A stretch of DNA of 64,000 nt from JAFAMB01 sp963775805 (lineage in GTDB: Bacteria; Verrucomicrobiota; Verrucomicrobiia; Chthoniobacterales; JAFAMB01). A program made the translations under genes and the position numbers. The notes under the pieces are model-generated. The model saw only the letters and a list, made by a program, of their open reading frames with translations, made no database searches and was not told the origin of the DNA. Positions 17,383-27,674 of this stretch are shown in pieces. Location of the stretch: contig CAVZKG010000002.1 of assembly GCA_963775805.1 (NCBI GenBank), positions 248,001 through 312,000 of the forward strand. The letters are read 5' to 3'. How positions within the stretch are numbered: the first letter of the stretch is position 1; each line of letters starts with the position of its first letter.

Positions 17383-17967
17383 ATGCAAACACTTTTAATC
17401 GCTACGAGAAACCGGAATAAGACCCGGGAAATCGGGCAGATGCTCAGCTCCGGATGGGAGGTCCGCGACCTATATTCGCTTCCGCATGCGCCGGAAGTGA
17501 AAGAAACCGGAGCCACGTTTGAAGAGAACGCGGCACTGAAGGCGCTGACGATATCAAGAGTCGTGACCGGGCTCGTGCTCGCCGATGATTCCGGCCTCGA
17601 GGTGGATGCTTTGGAAGGCGCACCCGGGGTCCGCTCGGCCCGGTTTGCCGGACCAGACGCAACCGACGCACAAAACCGATTCCTGCTAGTCCAGAAATTG
17701 CAAGCACTTGGCGATCTGCAGTTTCGAGCCCGGTTTCGATGTGTGATGGTGCTGGCCAGCCAGGGTGAAATGCTCGGTTGGTTCGCCGGTGTGGTCAATG
17801 GGAACGTGATGCTAGAAGAACGGGGCAGTGGGGGATTCGGGTATGACTCACTTTTTATTCCGCAGGGCTATACAGAGACGTTCGGTGAGCTCCAGGCCGA
17901 AATTAAGAATAGTCTCAGCCACCGCGGCCGGGCGCTCTCGAAGGTTTTGGAATTTCTGCGGAGCTAA
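17383..17967 (+). CDS. rdgB: RdgB/HAM1 non-canonical purine NTP pyrophosphatase
   Basis: The enzyme removes dITP, ITP and XTP from the nucleotide pool. The 194-aa protein shows the family motifs in order: LLIATRNRNKTREIGQML at the N-terminus, VLADDSGLEVDALEGAPGV with catalytic acidic residues, RSARFAG, GFGYDSLFIP and SHRGRALSK. It starts at ATG 17383, divergent from leuS. Its TAA overlaps by one base the ATG of the following oxoprolinase gene, indicating a three-gene operon with the phosphoesterase. Confidence 0.93.
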   Translation: MQTLLIATRNRNKTREIGQMLSSGWEVRDLYSLPHAPEVKETGATFEENAALKALTISRVVTGLVLADDSGLEVDALEGAPGVRSARFAGPDATDAQNRFLLVQKLQALGDLQFRARFRCVMVLASQGEMLGWFAGVVNGNVMLEERGSGGFGYDSLFIPQGYTETFGELQAEIKNSLSHRGRALSKVLEFLRS

Positions 17968-20900
17968 TGGATAGGTGGCAGTTCTGGATTGATCGCGGCG
18001 GCACTTTTACAGATGTCGTGGGTCGTGCCCCGGACGGTACGTTGCATACGGCTAAATTGTTGTCCCAGAATCCCGGACACTACCCAGACGCGGCGGTCGA
18101 GGGCATCCGGCGATTGCTTGGTCTGAGCCCGAGCGACCCGGTGCCACCGGACCGGATCGAGAGCGTCAAAATGGGTACAACCGTTGCCACCAACGCGCTG
18201 CTCGAACGAAAAGGGGTCCGGACAGCCCTCCTGATCAACCGCGGATTGGGCGATGCGCTTCGAATCGGCACCCAACAACGGCCACGCCTTTTTGATCTTG
18301 ATATTCTCCTACCGTCCCAGGTTTACGAGCGAGTGAATGAATTTCAAGGCCGTTTCTCAGTGGACGGTTCAGAGATCGAACCAGTGGATATCGACCGGGC
18401 ACGTGCCAATTTGGCGAGCTTGTTCAGGGAGGGAATTCAATCGGTCGCAATTGTCTCGATGCACGGATATCGCTATCCACTCCATGAAAAGATTCTTGCG
18501 GGAATTGCGCACGAGCTTGGGTTCGACCAGGTATCCACAAGTCACGAAACGAGTCAGCTTATCAAGCTGATCAACCGCGGAGATACGACGGTCGTGGACG
18601 CGTATCTTTCGCCGGTTCTTCGAAATTACGTCGAGCGGGTCCGCAATGCTCTACCCGGTGTGCGGTTGCTGTTCATGCAGTCGAATGGCGGGCTCGTGGA
18701 TGCCACTCGATTCAAAGGGAAGGATGCCATCTTGTCAGGCCCGGCCGGAGGGATCGTCGGTGCAGCGAAGGTCGGTTTAAAGGCCGGTTTTGATCGTCTC
18801 ATCGCATTCGATATGGGTGGGACCTCCACCGATGTGACGCATTTTGCCGGCGAATTTGAGCGGCGGCTTGAGACCGAAATCGCTGGAGTCCGGATCTGTG
18901 CGCCGATGATGCACATCCACACGGTTGCCGCTGGAGGTGGATCGATTTGCCGGTTTGATGGGTCCCGGTTTCGAGTTGGCCCGGAGAGTGCCGGAGCCGA
19001 TCCAGGTCCGGCTTGTTACCGGCGGAACGGGCCGCTCACTGTGACGGACTGCAATGTAATGTTGGGTCGATTACCACCCGATTTCTTTCCGAAGATTTTC
19101 GGACCTGGCGGGGATCAGCCAATTGACTTGGAGCTGGTGCGGCAACGTTTCGATCAGTTTGCGAAGGAGATTGGGAACATTTCACCGGAACAGGTAGCGA
19201 ACGGGTTCTTGAAAATCGCAGTCGAAAACATTGCGAACGCGATCAAGAAGATTTCGGTCGCTCGCGGGTACGACGTAAGTCGCTATGTCCTCGTGACCTT
19301 TGGAGGAGCCGGGGGCCAGCACGCTTGCGCCGTGGCGGATGCTCTTGGGATGGACCGAGTCTTTATCCACCGGCTTGCGGGCGTGCTGTCGGCCTATGGA
19401 ATGGGGTTGGCTGAGCTTCGAGTTCTGAAGGAAAGCTCTGTCGAGAAACCGCTGACACCAAACGGATTGGCGGAAGCCGAGCGGTTACTTGCCGCCTTGG
19501 AGACAGAGTCACGAGCAGAGTTGACGGCGCAAGGCGGCTCGGTGGACGCGATTATTCGCAGATTAAATATCCGTTACGAAGGCACGAATACGCCGTTGCC
19601 GGTCGAGATCGGTTCGGTCGAAGAGATGACACGGGCGTTTCTGGAAGTGCATCGGACACGGTTCGGCTTTGTGATGGATGCCCGTGCAGCACGGCGCCTT
19701 ATGATCGACTCGGTCTCACTTGAGGCCCTTGGCGGGAGCGAAGTCGTCGAAGAAAAAATTGGAGAACCGGTGAAACGATTCAGCCCGGAGCCACTATCTG
19801 TCGTCAAGGCGATGTTCGACGCGGATTGGCACCCGACACCCGTGTTTGAACGCGCTTCGCTCGGTATCGGTTCGGCGATAGATGGGCCGGCAATTGTTGT
19901 CGACTCTAATACGACAACGGTGGTCGAGGCCAATTGGCGGGCTGAAATGACGACAAGTCTGGATCTGCTTCTGAAAAGGGTGCAACCGCGTTTGGGAAGA
20001 GTTGCGATCGGCACTCCGGTCGACCCGGTGATGCTTGAACTTTTCAACAACCTCTTCATGTCGATTGCCGAGCAGATGGGTGCGGTTTTGCAGAACGCTG
20101 CGTACTCGGTCAATATTAAGGAGCGGCTCGATTTTTCCTGTGCGCTTTTTGATGCTCAAGGAAGGCTGGTCGCGAATGCACCCCACGTTCCGGTGCACCT
20201 CGGCTCGATGAGCGACGCAGTGCGTGCCATCATTCGACGCCGAGGATCCGAGGCGCGAGAAGGCACAGTTTACGCCCTGAACGATCCATTCGCCGGCGGA
20301 ACGCATCTGCCGGATGTGACTGTCGTGACACCGTTATTCGGATCGGAATCGAAGCCACTTTTCTGGGTCGCCAGTCGCGGGCACCATGCCGATATCGGCG
20401 GATTGACTCCCGGATCGATGCCGCCCGGAAGCCATACCATCCAGGAAGAAGGTGTTTTGATTACCGATTTCCTTTTGGTGGATCGCGGTGTTTTTCGTGA
20501 ATCCGAATTTGTTGCATTGCTCGGAAGTGGACAGTTTCCGGCTCGAAACCTGGTCCAGAATCTGGGGGACATCCGCGCTCAGATTGCCGCCAACGAAAGA
20601 GGGGTAAAAGAGCTGAACGCCATGATCGACCAATTCGGTCTTGAAGTGGTTCAGGCGTATATGGGGCATGTCCGGGCCAACGCGGCTGAGCAGGTACGGC
20701 GCGTGATCGATCGGCTGAAGCCGGGGAAATTCATCCAGAAAATGGACTTTGGAGGCGAGATCTATGTTAACATCCAGATCGACGCAATGACGCGTACGGC
20801 GACGATTGATTTCACCGGAACCTCCGCTCAAAGCCCGGGAAATTTCAATGCCCCCTCGTCAATCGTTCAGGCAGCGGTCCTATACGTGTTTCGCACTTTG

Positions 20901-21548
20901 GTGAACGATGATATTCCTTTGAATGACGGTTGTTTGGAAGCTCTGAAGATCATCATCCCACCCGGTTCCTTGCTCTCACCGGTCTCGCCGGCAGCGGTGG
21001 TAGCAGGCAATGTGGAAACTTCGCAGGCTGTCACGAATGCGTTATACGGTGCGCTCGGCGTGCTCGCGGCATCTCAGGGGACGATGAATAATTTGACCTT
21101 CGGAAACGACCGGCATCAGTACTACGAGACGATCTGTGGCGGAGCTGGCGCAGGCCCTGGATTCAATGGCGCTTCGGCGGTTCATACGCATATGACGAAT
21201 TCCAGGTTGACGGATCCCGAGGTGTTGGAGTTGCGGTACCCGGTTTTGATCGATCGCTTTTCGGTCCGTCGCGGTTCCGGAGGCCGCGGGCAATGGGCAG
21301 GTGGCGACGGAGTTGTCCGCCGAATTCGCTTTTGCGAGCCGATGACGGTGGCGATTCTGGCAAATAACCGTGTAATCGCGCCGTTCGGGTGTGACGGAGG
21401 TTTGCCCGGACTGCCAGGGAAATCGTTTATCGAGCGTTTGGATGGCCGAATCGAAGATTTGGGAAGTTGCGGTCAGGCCGAGGTGGGACCTGGGGACGTA
21501 ATCGTCGTTGAAACACCGGGAGCTGGCGGGTTTGGAGTGCCGGCATGA
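17967..21548 (+). CDS. 5-oxoprolinase/hydantoinase, fused HyuA-HyuB type
   Basis: The family performs ATP-dependent opening of 5-oxoproline (to glutamate) or hydantoins. At 1193 aa it is a fusion of both subunits. The HyuA-like half opens with WIDRGGTFTDVVGRAPDG and contains LFMQSNGGLVD and AFDMGGTSTDVTH. The HyuB-like half starts near residue 690 with PVMLELFNNLFMSIAEQMG and includes NAPHVPVHLGSM and ATGHHAD-like GHHADIGG. Its start overlaps the rdgB stop by one base and its end overlaps the phosphoesterase start (ATGA). 5-oxoproline is the likeliest substrate for this fused eukaryotic-like form, but a hydantoin is possible. Confidence 0.88.
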   Translation: MDRWQFWIDRGGTFTDVVGRAPDGTLHTAKLLSQNPGHYPDAAVEGIRRLLGLSPSDPVPPDRIESVKMGTTVATNALLERKGVRTALLINRGLGDALRIGTQQRPRLFDLDILLPSQVYERVNEFQGRFSVDGSEIEPVDIDRARANLASLFREGIQSVAIVSMHGYRYPLHEKILAGIAHELGFDQVSTSHETSQLIKLINRGDTTVVDAYLSPVLRNYVERVRNALPGVRLLFMQSNGGLVDATRFKGKDAILSGPAGGIVGAAKVGLKAGFDRLIAFDMGGTSTDVTHFAGEFERRLETEIAGVRICAPMMHIHTVAAGGGSICRFDGSRFRVGPESAGADPGPACYRRNGPLTVTDCNVMLGRLPPDFFPKIFGPGGDQPIDLELVRQRFDQFAKEIGNISPEQVANGFLKIAVENIANAIKKISVARGYDVSRYVLVTFGGAGGQHACAVADALGMDRVFIHRLAGVLSAYGMGLAELRVLKESSVEKPLTPNGLAEAERLLAALETESRAELTAQGGSVDAIIRRLNIRYEGTNTPLPVEIGSVEEMTRAFLEVHRTRFGFVMDARAARRLMIDSVSLEALGGSEVVEEKIGEPVKRFSPEPLSVVKAMFDADWHPTPVFERASLGIGSAIDGPAIVVDSNTTTVVEANWRAEMTTSLDLLLKRVQPRLGRVAIGTPVDPVMLELFNNLFMSIAEQMGAVLQNAAYSVNIKERLDFSCALFDAQGRLVANAPHVPVHLGSMSDAVRAIIRRRGSEAREGTVYALNDPFAGGTHLPDVTVVTPLFGSESKPLFWVASRGHHADIGGLTPGSMPPGSHTIQEEGVLITDFLLVDRGVFRESEFVALLGSGQFPARNLVQNLGDIRAQIAANERGVKELNAMIDQFGLEVVQAYMGHVRANAAEQVRRVIDRLKPGKFIQKMDFGGEIYVNIQIDAMTRTATIDFTGTSAQSPGNFNAPSSIVQAAVLYVFRTLVNDDIPLNDGCLEALKIIIPPGSLLSPVSPAAVVAGNVETSQAVTNALYGALGVLAASQGTMNNLTFGNDRHQYYETICGGAGAGPGFNGASAVHTHMTNSRLTDPEVLELRYPVLIDRFSVRRGSGGRGQWAGGDGVVRRIRFCEPMTVAILANNRVIAPFGCDGGLPGLPGKSFIERLDGRIEDLGSCGQAEVGPGDVIVVETPGAGGFGVPA

Positions 21549-22438
21549 AGATATTGTTCACGGCAGACCTGCACCTTTTGCGCGCCACAGAGGAGCTCAT
21601 CCTCTCGAAACTTAAAGAATGGCTGAAAAATATTCATCCGGACGTATTGATCATCGCGGGCGATCTGTCGACCGCTCAACGGGCTGGGGAGACTTTTCAA
21701 ATGTTGCGTGAATGTTTTCCGAACGGTCCAATCGCGGTTTGCCTTGGTAATCACGATTTTTGGCTGCACGATGCGATCCGCCGGGAGTGCATGTCGCTTC
21801 TGGATGTTATCGACCGTTTCTGGACACCAGCGGCGAAGGCATTTGACGTTGCTTTGCTCGACAAGGAGAACTTGCCGCTTCCAGATGTCACCATCGTTGG
21901 AGGCTACGGCCACTACGACCTTGGATTTGCTGTGCCCGGGCTCGCGTACGCCGGCATCGCAGTAACCGAAGAAGACTATCTTCGAGGCGGGCTGGCTTCC
22001 GGAAAGGCGATGCGGTGGCGCGATTTTGAATTCATGCCGAATGGACTGCATCCTCGCGAGGTCGCGATCGACCAAGTGGAAGGCGTCCGTCGCCGGCTCG
22101 CGGAAGTCGCAGGTAACCAGGCAATTGCTGTGGTCCACACACCACCTTTTGAAGCGTTATTAGGTGTGCCGCCGCTTACCGAAAAACTCCTGGATGTCGA
22201 ACCCTCAGCCTACGCATTCTTCCGTGCTTACCTCGGTAACCGCGCGATGGGCGATTTGCTTACAGAAACCGCTGATAAGGTGAGGGCTGTCGTCTGCGGC
22301 CACACGCACCGGGCGGCAGGTCCTGTCTCATTGAACCGTTCTGAAGTGATCGGAATCAATATCGGCGGCGATTACGGGGTTCCCAGGGCAGCGCTTTACC
22401 GGACCGAGTCTGGCGAGTTTGAGCGGTTGGCTGACTGA
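21545..22438 (+). CDS. Calcineurin-like metallophosphoesterase
   Basis: The two-metal phosphoesterase motifs are seen in order: FTADLHLL (DxH), IIAGDLSTA (GD), CLGNHDFW (GNHD), VVHTPPFEAL and VVCGHTHRAAG (GHTH). The length is 297 aa with no signal peptide, so it should be cytoplasmic. It starts inside the end of the oxoprolinase gene with a 4-nt overlap, implying translational coupling. The substrate is unknown: the family includes nucleotidases, cyclic-nucleotide and protein phosphatases. Confidence 0.85.
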   Translation: MKILFTADLHLLRATEELILSKLKEWLKNIHPDVLIIAGDLSTAQRAGETFQMLRECFPNGPIAVCLGNHDFWLHDAIRRECMSLLDVIDRFWTPAAKAFDVALLDKENLPLPDVTIVGGYGHYDLGFAVPGLAYAGIAVTEEDYLRGGLASGKAMRWRDFEFMPNGLHPREVAIDQVEGVRRRLAEVAGNQAIAVVHTPPFEALLGVPPLTEKLLDVEPSAYAFFRAYLGNRAMGDLLTETADKVRAVVCGHTHRAAGPVSLNRSEVIGINIGGDYGVPRAALYRTESGEFERLAD

Positions 22439-22679
22439 ATCGGATTAGGAAGCGTGCCGGAATCCGCCAACTTGAAATCCGCTCTGGAAGCCGATTTCTC
22501 TCGGCAAGCTCCCTCGGCGATCCATATCCAAACTCTATTTCCGCCAGGGAGAGGGGCAATGTCTCGAAATCGTCGGTTGCGATTCTGGTTGAGATCCCGT
22601 TGGTTACAATGAATTGAACGTAAACCTCGTTGACGATCCCGGTGTAGGCGTCCATCTTCCCGATTCTTTGTCGGCTCGT

Positions 22680-24491
22680 ATGGATCGTATACGCAACATT
22701 GCAATCATCGCCCATGTTGATCATGGGAAGACCACGCTCGTGGACCAACTGCTTCGACAATCCGGGACATTCCGGGCGAATCAGAAGATCGAAGAACGCG
22801 TGATGGACTCGATGGACCTCGAAAAAGAGAAGGGGATCACCATCAAGGCGAAGAATGCGGCGTTCAAATACAAGGATTACCACGTCAATATCGTCGACAC
22901 TCCCGGTCACGCCGATTTTGGAGGCGAAGTCGAACGGATCATGAAGATGGTCGACGGCGTGCTGCTTGTTGTTGATTCGCATGACGGACCGCAAGCTCAA
23001 ACCAAGTTCGTATTGCGCAAGGCTTTGCAGATCGGAGCACAGCCGATCGTTGTGATAAACAAGATTGATCGCGAAAATGCTCGACCGCATAAGGTGCTCG
23101 ACATGGTCTTTGACCTCTTCGTCGAGCTCAATGCAACGGATGCACAGCTCGATTTCCCCGTGATTTACGCGAGTGCAAAAGAGGGCTACGCGATGCGCGA
23201 GATCCACGAGCCAAACACGTCATTGGATCCGTTATTCGAAGCGATCATCAAGCATATCCCTCCCCCACCTATCGCTGCCGAAACCTATTTCCAGATGCTC
23301 GTTTCGAATCTCGACTATTCGGATTATCTGGGCAGGCTGGCATTTGGCCGGATCGTGAGCGGCCGTGTCAAAGTGGGTGATTCGATTGTCTGTATTCACA
23401 AGGATGGCCGGCGCGAACGGAGCACTGTCACCGCGCTATACGGGCATCAAGGCCTGGAGCGAATCGAAATCAAAAATGCTGGAGCCGGCGACATCGTTGG
23501 CCTGGCGGGATTTGAAGAGATTTCCATTGGCGAAACGCTAACCGATCTGGAAGAGCGACTGGCTCTCACATTCGTCGACATCGATCCTCCGACGATTCAG
23601 ATGAACTTTCTCGTCAACGATTCCCCACTCGCTGGGCGAGACGGGAAACTCTTGACCGCGCGCCATATCAAAGAGCGACTTGTGCGCGAGACTCGTACGA
23701 ATGTTTCGCTTCAATTTTTTGAGACGGATACAGCGGGCATTTTTACGCTTAGTGCGCGTGGCGAGATGCAGATTGCGATTCTCGTGGAGCAAATGCGTCG
23801 TGAAGGATTCGAGCTGCTCGTATCGCGACCAGAAGTGATTTTCCATAAAGACAAAATGGGGAATATACTGGAGCCGTACGAAACCCTGTATGCGGATGTT
23901 CCGAACGAAAACCTGGGCGATATCCTGCAATCGCTTGCAGGCCGTAAGGCGGAGATCGTCAACATGGAGCATCAGACCGCGACGGTGCTGGTGGAGGCCG
24001 TTATACCGACTCGAGGATTGATCGGTTTCGAAAGCGACATGGTGAACCTGACGAGAGGACTCGGCTCGATGAGCCATCTCTTTAAGGAGTACGGACCGCT
24101 GAAAGGGGAAATTTCGAGCCGGGACAATGGCGTCCTGGTGGCAATGGAAGGGGGAATTTCCACTGCTTACGCCCTGAACAATGTTCAGGAACGCGGCAAA
24201 TTATTTATCGGGCCGCAGGAAGATGTGTACGAAGGGATGATCGTCGGGGAGAATTCGAGACCGGACGATCTGAATGTCAATCCCTGCAAGACAAAGCATC
24301 TCACCAATATGCGGAGCCAGGGAGATGGGAAAGGGGTGCAACTGGCGCCTCCGACACGGATGAGTCTGGAACGCGTTCTGGAGTACATCACGCCGGACGA
24401 GTACGTCGAGGCGACTCCCAAATCGTTACGGCTGCGCAAGAAAATATTAGATTCGACCGCCCGAAAGCGGTCCTCAACCAAAGTCAGTTGA
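22680..24491 (+). CDS. typA: Ribosome-associated GTPase TypA/BipA
   Basis: This translational GTPase helps assemble ribosomes under stress and cold. The G domain has G1 AHVDHGKTTLVDQLL, switch region EKEKGITIKAKNA, G3 DTPGHADFGGEVERIM and G4 INKIDRENARP. EF-G-like domains and the TypA-specific C-terminal domain follow (RGLIGFESDMVNLTRGLG, YEGMIVGENSR, NMRSQGDGKG). Using the ATG at 22680 (MDRIRNIAII) gives 603 aa, the family length; an in-frame extension to 22614 lacks homology. The 240-bp gap upstream shows no confident promoter. Confidence 0.94.
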   Translation: MDRIRNIAIIAHVDHGKTTLVDQLLRQSGTFRANQKIEERVMDSMDLEKEKGITIKAKNAAFKYKDYHVNIVDTPGHADFGGEVERIMKMVDGVLLVVDSHDGPQAQTKFVLRKALQIGAQPIVVINKIDRENARPHKVLDMVFDLFVELNATDAQLDFPVIYASAKEGYAMREIHEPNTSLDPLFEAIIKHIPPPPIAAETYFQMLVSNLDYSDYLGRLAFGRIVSGRVKVGDSIVCIHKDGRRERSTVTALYGHQGLERIEIKNAGAGDIVGLAGFEEISIGETLTDLEERLALTFVDIDPPTIQMNFLVNDSPLAGRDGKLLTARHIKERLVRETRTNVSLQFFETDTAGIFTLSARGEMQIAILVEQMRREGFELLVSRPEVIFHKDKMGNILEPYETLYADVPNENLGDILQSLAGRKAEIVNMEHQTATVLVEAVIPTRGLIGFESDMVNLTRGLGSMSHLFKEYGPLKGEISSRDNGVLVAMEGGISTAYALNNVQERGKLFIGPQEDVYEGMIVGENSRPDDLNVNPCKTKHLTNMRSQGDGKGVQLAPPTRMSLERVLEYITPDEYVEATPKSLRLRKKILDSTARKRSSTKVS

Positions 24492-24647
24492 CAAATCGGT
24501 CTAACTGCGTTTCTCTTGGCGTATCGGCTGTTGATGCGCTAATCGGCGGTTCTCTCTAGAATTCCTTCTGTCTTGCTCATCGCTTGCAAGTGCGTCGCTG
24601 GTACAAGTTTAAACTCCGTTCTGAATTGATTTTGTTTCACCCGAAGT

Positions 24648-25400
24648 ATGGCGGGGCATAGTAAATGGTCAAAAGTTAAGCGCTTCAAAGGCGCATTGGA
24701 TGCGAAGCGTGGTAAGATTTTCAGCAGGTTTTCGAAGGAAATCATGGTAGCAGCCCGGATGGGCGGCGGGGATCTCAACCTTAACCCTCGGCTACGAACA
24801 GCGGTGCTTGCGGCCAGGGCGCAAAACATGCCGAATGACACGATCGAGCGCGCAATAAAAAAAGGAACCGGCGAAATCGCAGGTGGGCTCGTCGAAGAGT
24901 TAATGTACGAAGGGTACGCTCCGGGAGGGGTCGCAATTATTTTGGAAGCCGCAACGGACAATAAAAATCGAACTGCTGCAGATATTCGTAGCATTTTTTC
25001 CAAGAACCACGGTAACTTGGCTGCGTCCGGAGCCGTCTCCTATCTGTTCAGGCGAAAGGGTCAAATCACCGTAGCCAAGACGGGAGTCGAGGAAGATCAA
25101 TTGATGGAGGTCGCCCTTGAAGCCGGAGCAGAAGATCTGGTGACAGACGAGGATCTTTACATTGTGACGACGCCTCACGACCACCTGTATCAGGTCGGCG
25201 AAGCGCTGAAAAATGCAGGGATCCACTTTGAATCGCAAAAGCTAACCTTCTTGCCGACGACAACGGTGACGCTTTCGAACGCGGAGTTAGCTTCGCAGGT
25301 ACTGAGGCTATGCGATGCCCTCGATGAAAACGACGATGTACAGAATGTTTACAGCAATTTCGATATCTCCGACGAGTTGCTAGCGAAGCTCTCGAGCTAA
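24648..25400 (+). CDS. YebC/PmpR (TACO1) family protein
   Basis: The family includes transcriptional regulators and factors that relieve ribosome stalling on proline-rich stretches. The 250-aa protein begins with the hallmark MAGHSKWSKVKRFKGALDAK and contains ARAQNMPNDTIERAIKKGTG, YEGYAPGGVAIILEAATDN, and the C-terminal DALDENDDVQNVYSNFDI. It is a single-copy conserved gene with a normal length. It lies between typA and rho on the same strand, 156 bp after typA and 29 bp before rho. Confidence 0.93.
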   Translation: MAGHSKWSKVKRFKGALDAKRGKIFSRFSKEIMVAARMGGGDLNLNPRLRTAVLAARAQNMPNDTIERAIKKGTGEIAGGLVEELMYEGYAPGGVAIILEAATDNKNRTAADIRSIFSKNHGNLAASGAVSYLFRRKGQITVAKTGVEEDQLMEVALEAGAEDLVTDEDLYIVTTPHDHLYQVGEALKNAGIHFESQKLTFLPTTTVTLSNAELASQVLRLCDALDENDDVQNVYSNFDISDELLAKLSS

Positions 25401-25429
25401 TCGTCCCGATCCGCAGATTATTATTCTTA

Positions 25430-26941
25430 ATGGAAGTTATGGCAGAAGCAAACGAACAACCAGCTTTGCTGCATCAAGACGTAGACGAAGCAAAAAAAAC
25501 GGGACGTTCAAAGTCCCCGGCGCGTGCTCGGAGGACGCCAGCAAGCAAAACGGGTGCGAGAAGAGCCGGCAAACAAACAAAAGCTGAAGCGCCCAATCAT
25601 ACCGGCACGAGCAACGGCGTGGCCGTACTGGAAGGGCAGAACGATCTTCCATTGAAAAGCACCGAAGTCGTACCTGAGATTGTCGCGCAGCAGCCGATGC
25701 CAATCGTCGAGGCTCCCGCGCCAGCGCACGATCGAATCAGTTCGGTGGCCAAAGAATCAATCGATGAACCGGCCGGTGCGCCGCCCGCTCCAGCCCGGGT
25801 CCAGGAAACGGCTCCAGTTGTCGAAGTCCAGAAGTACGAGGCCGCATTCGGTGAAGGTCTGATCGAAGTTTCCGGAAAAGGATTCGGCTTCCTGCGTGAT
25901 CCGAAACGCAATTACGTTCAATCCCCGCAAGACATTTTTGTTACCCCGGAGGTCGTTCGGAAACATGCACTACGAGATGGTCTCTGGATAAAAGGTGAAG
26001 TCCGTCGAGGCAGCCGTGGACCCCAATTGTTCCGGCTCCTGCTGATCAACGGCGAGGATCCTGATAAGTATCGGAATCTGCCGGTCTTCGAAGAGCTCAC
26101 CTCAATCAATCCTCTCGAACGGATTCGGCTCGAGACTGTTCCCGACCGTTACACAACACGAGTAATGGATTTGATGACCCCAGTCGGCAAAGGGCAGCGC
26201 GGCTTGATTGTCGCTCCACCTCGTACCGGCAAGACCACGCTTCTGCAACACATTGCGGATGCCGTTGTCCGGAATCATACGGAAGTAAAGCTTATCATTC
26301 TGCTGGTGGATGAGCGCCCGGAAGAGGTCACCGAAATTCGGCGAACCGTTCCGAAGGCCGACATTATGGCCAGTTCGAACGATAGCGATATTAAGAGCCA
26401 TACGCGGATCGCCCAGCTAGCAATCGAGCGGGCAAAACGATTGGTCGAAGCTGGTAAAGATGTATTCGTGTTGATGGATTCGCTGACCCGAGTCGGTCGA
26501 GCGTTCAACAACGCGATATCTGGAAGCGGCCGCACAATGAGCGGCGGTATGGATTCTCGCGCGATGGAGATTCCGCGGAAGCTTTTTGCAGCGGCGCGTA
26601 ACACCGAAGAAGCTGGCTCGCTTACGATCATGGCAACAGCATTGATCGAGACCGGGTCCAAGATGGATGAACTGATCTTCCAGGAGTTCAAAGGCACGGG
26701 CAACATGGAGATGGTCCTGGACCGGCAAATCAGCGATCAGCGAATTTATCCGGCAATCGATATATTTAAGTCTGGAACCCGGCGGGAAGAACTTCTGATC
26801 CCTGTGCATGATCTCGAAAAAATTAACACGATCCGGCGAGGATTGGCCGGGCACAGGCCTCCGGAGGCGATCGAAAGACTTTTGTCGTTTCTGAAGAAAT
26901 TCCCGACAAATTCCCAGATGCTCCGAGAGATACCCGGATAG
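25430..26941 (+). CDS. rho: Transcription termination factor Rho with long N-terminal extension
   Basis: This hexameric RNA helicase terminates transcription. The conserved part starts near residue 140 with the RNA-binding cold-shock domain (GKGFGFLRDPKRNYVQSP), then Walker A APPRTGKTTLLQHI, Walker B IILLVDERPEEVTEI and the Q/R loops (SGRTMSGGMDSRAMEIPRK). About 135 N-terminal residues are low-complexity, rich in Ala, Pro, Lys and Glu (KSPARARRTPASKTGARR), replacing the usual short Rho_N domain. The ATG at 25439 is an alternative start with GGAAG just before it. Such extensions occur in Rho of several phyla and can mediate RNA binding or condensation. Confidence 0.95.
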   Translation: MEVMAEANEQPALLHQDVDEAKKTGRSKSPARARRTPASKTGARRAGKQTKAEAPNHTGTSNGVAVLEGQNDLPLKSTEVVPEIVAQQPMPIVEAPAPAHDRISSVAKESIDEPAGAPPAPARVQETAPVVEVQKYEAAFGEGLIEVSGKGFGFLRDPKRNYVQSPQDIFVTPEVVRKHALRDGLWIKGEVRRGSRGPQLFRLLLINGEDPDKYRNLPVFEELTSINPLERIRLETVPDRYTTRVMDLMTPVGKGQRGLIVAPPRTGKTTLLQHIADAVVRNHTEVKLIILLVDERPEEVTEIRRTVPKADIMASSNDSDIKSHTRIAQLAIERAKRLVEAGKDVFVLMDSLTRVGRAFNNAISGSGRTMSGGMDSRAMEIPRKLFAAARNTEEAGSLTIMATALIETGSKMDELIFQEFKGTGNMEMVLDRQISDQRIYPAIDIFKSGTRREELLIPVHDLEKINTIRRGLAGHRPPEAIERLLSFLKKFPTNSQMLREIPG

Positions 26942-27023
26942 GGAAATCTCTCCCCTGGCGGGTATCCGACCAACCGGTACCAGCCGGGCGTTCCAACGGA
27001 TCTCTCACCATGGGAGTCTCGTA

Positions 27024-27569
27024 ATGGATAGCAAACGTAAAGAAGGCGTGGACGAAACGACCGTCGAATACGTCGATGTCGAAGTCCTGGCGCCTGAACG
27101 AAAAACCGGGCAGGCGAGCGGAGAACTTGATCCATTTATCAAGCTGGTTAGCCGCTTGCTCGATACAATATTTCATGTCCCGGGAACCCGGATCCGATTT
27201 GGGATTGAGCCTATTATTGGCCTGATACCGATCCTTGGTGACCAGGCGACCGCGCTGATGTCCGCAGCACTTTTATATCGTAGCGTTGTGCACCGGATTC
27301 CAAAAATCGCAATGGTTCGAATGGCGCTCAATATATTGATCAACGCCGTCATAGGAATGGTCCCCCTTGTAGGTGACCTATTTGTCCTATGGTATAAGCC
27401 AAACATCCGTAACTACAAAATCCTGGAACGGTATGCGGGCCGCGCCGACGCTGTGACGCGGAATGACTGGCTGTTCGTATCGATCCTGATTGGTTCGACT
27501 TTTTTTCTGATTGTCACGGCAACTGTGTTGCTGGTGTACGCAACTGTCAGTCAGTTCCGCTGGTGGTAG
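27024..27569 (+). CDS. DUF4112 membrane protein
   Basis: The 181-aa protein shows the DUF4112 pattern: LVSRLLDTIFHVPGTRIRFG, then EPIIGLIPILGDQATALMSA and its repeat-like NAVIGMVPLVGDLFVLWYKP, with a C-terminal membrane helix (VSILIGSTFFLIVTATVLLV). About three hydrophobic segments are expected. The function is unknown. ATG 27024 is supported by GGGAG nine nt upstream. It follows rho after 82 bp on the same strand. The charged N-terminal 35 residues are probably cytoplasmic. Confidence 0.8.
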   Translation: MDSKRKEGVDETTVEYVDVEVLAPERKTGQASGELDPFIKLVSRLLDTIFHVPGTRIRFGIEPIIGLIPILGDQATALMSAALLYRSVVHRIPKIAMVRMALNILINAVIGMVPLVGDLFVLWYKPNIRNYKILERYAGRADAVTRNDWLFVSILIGSTFFLIVTATVLLVYATVSQFRWW

Positions 27570-27674
27570 ATGCACTGCGATTCGAACGTAAAATTCGGAT
27601 TGAAGAGGCGTCGTCGAAGCGTTTCTGCAAACGTTTACACTGGACGCTCACCGATGCCTCGAGCGATTATCAAA

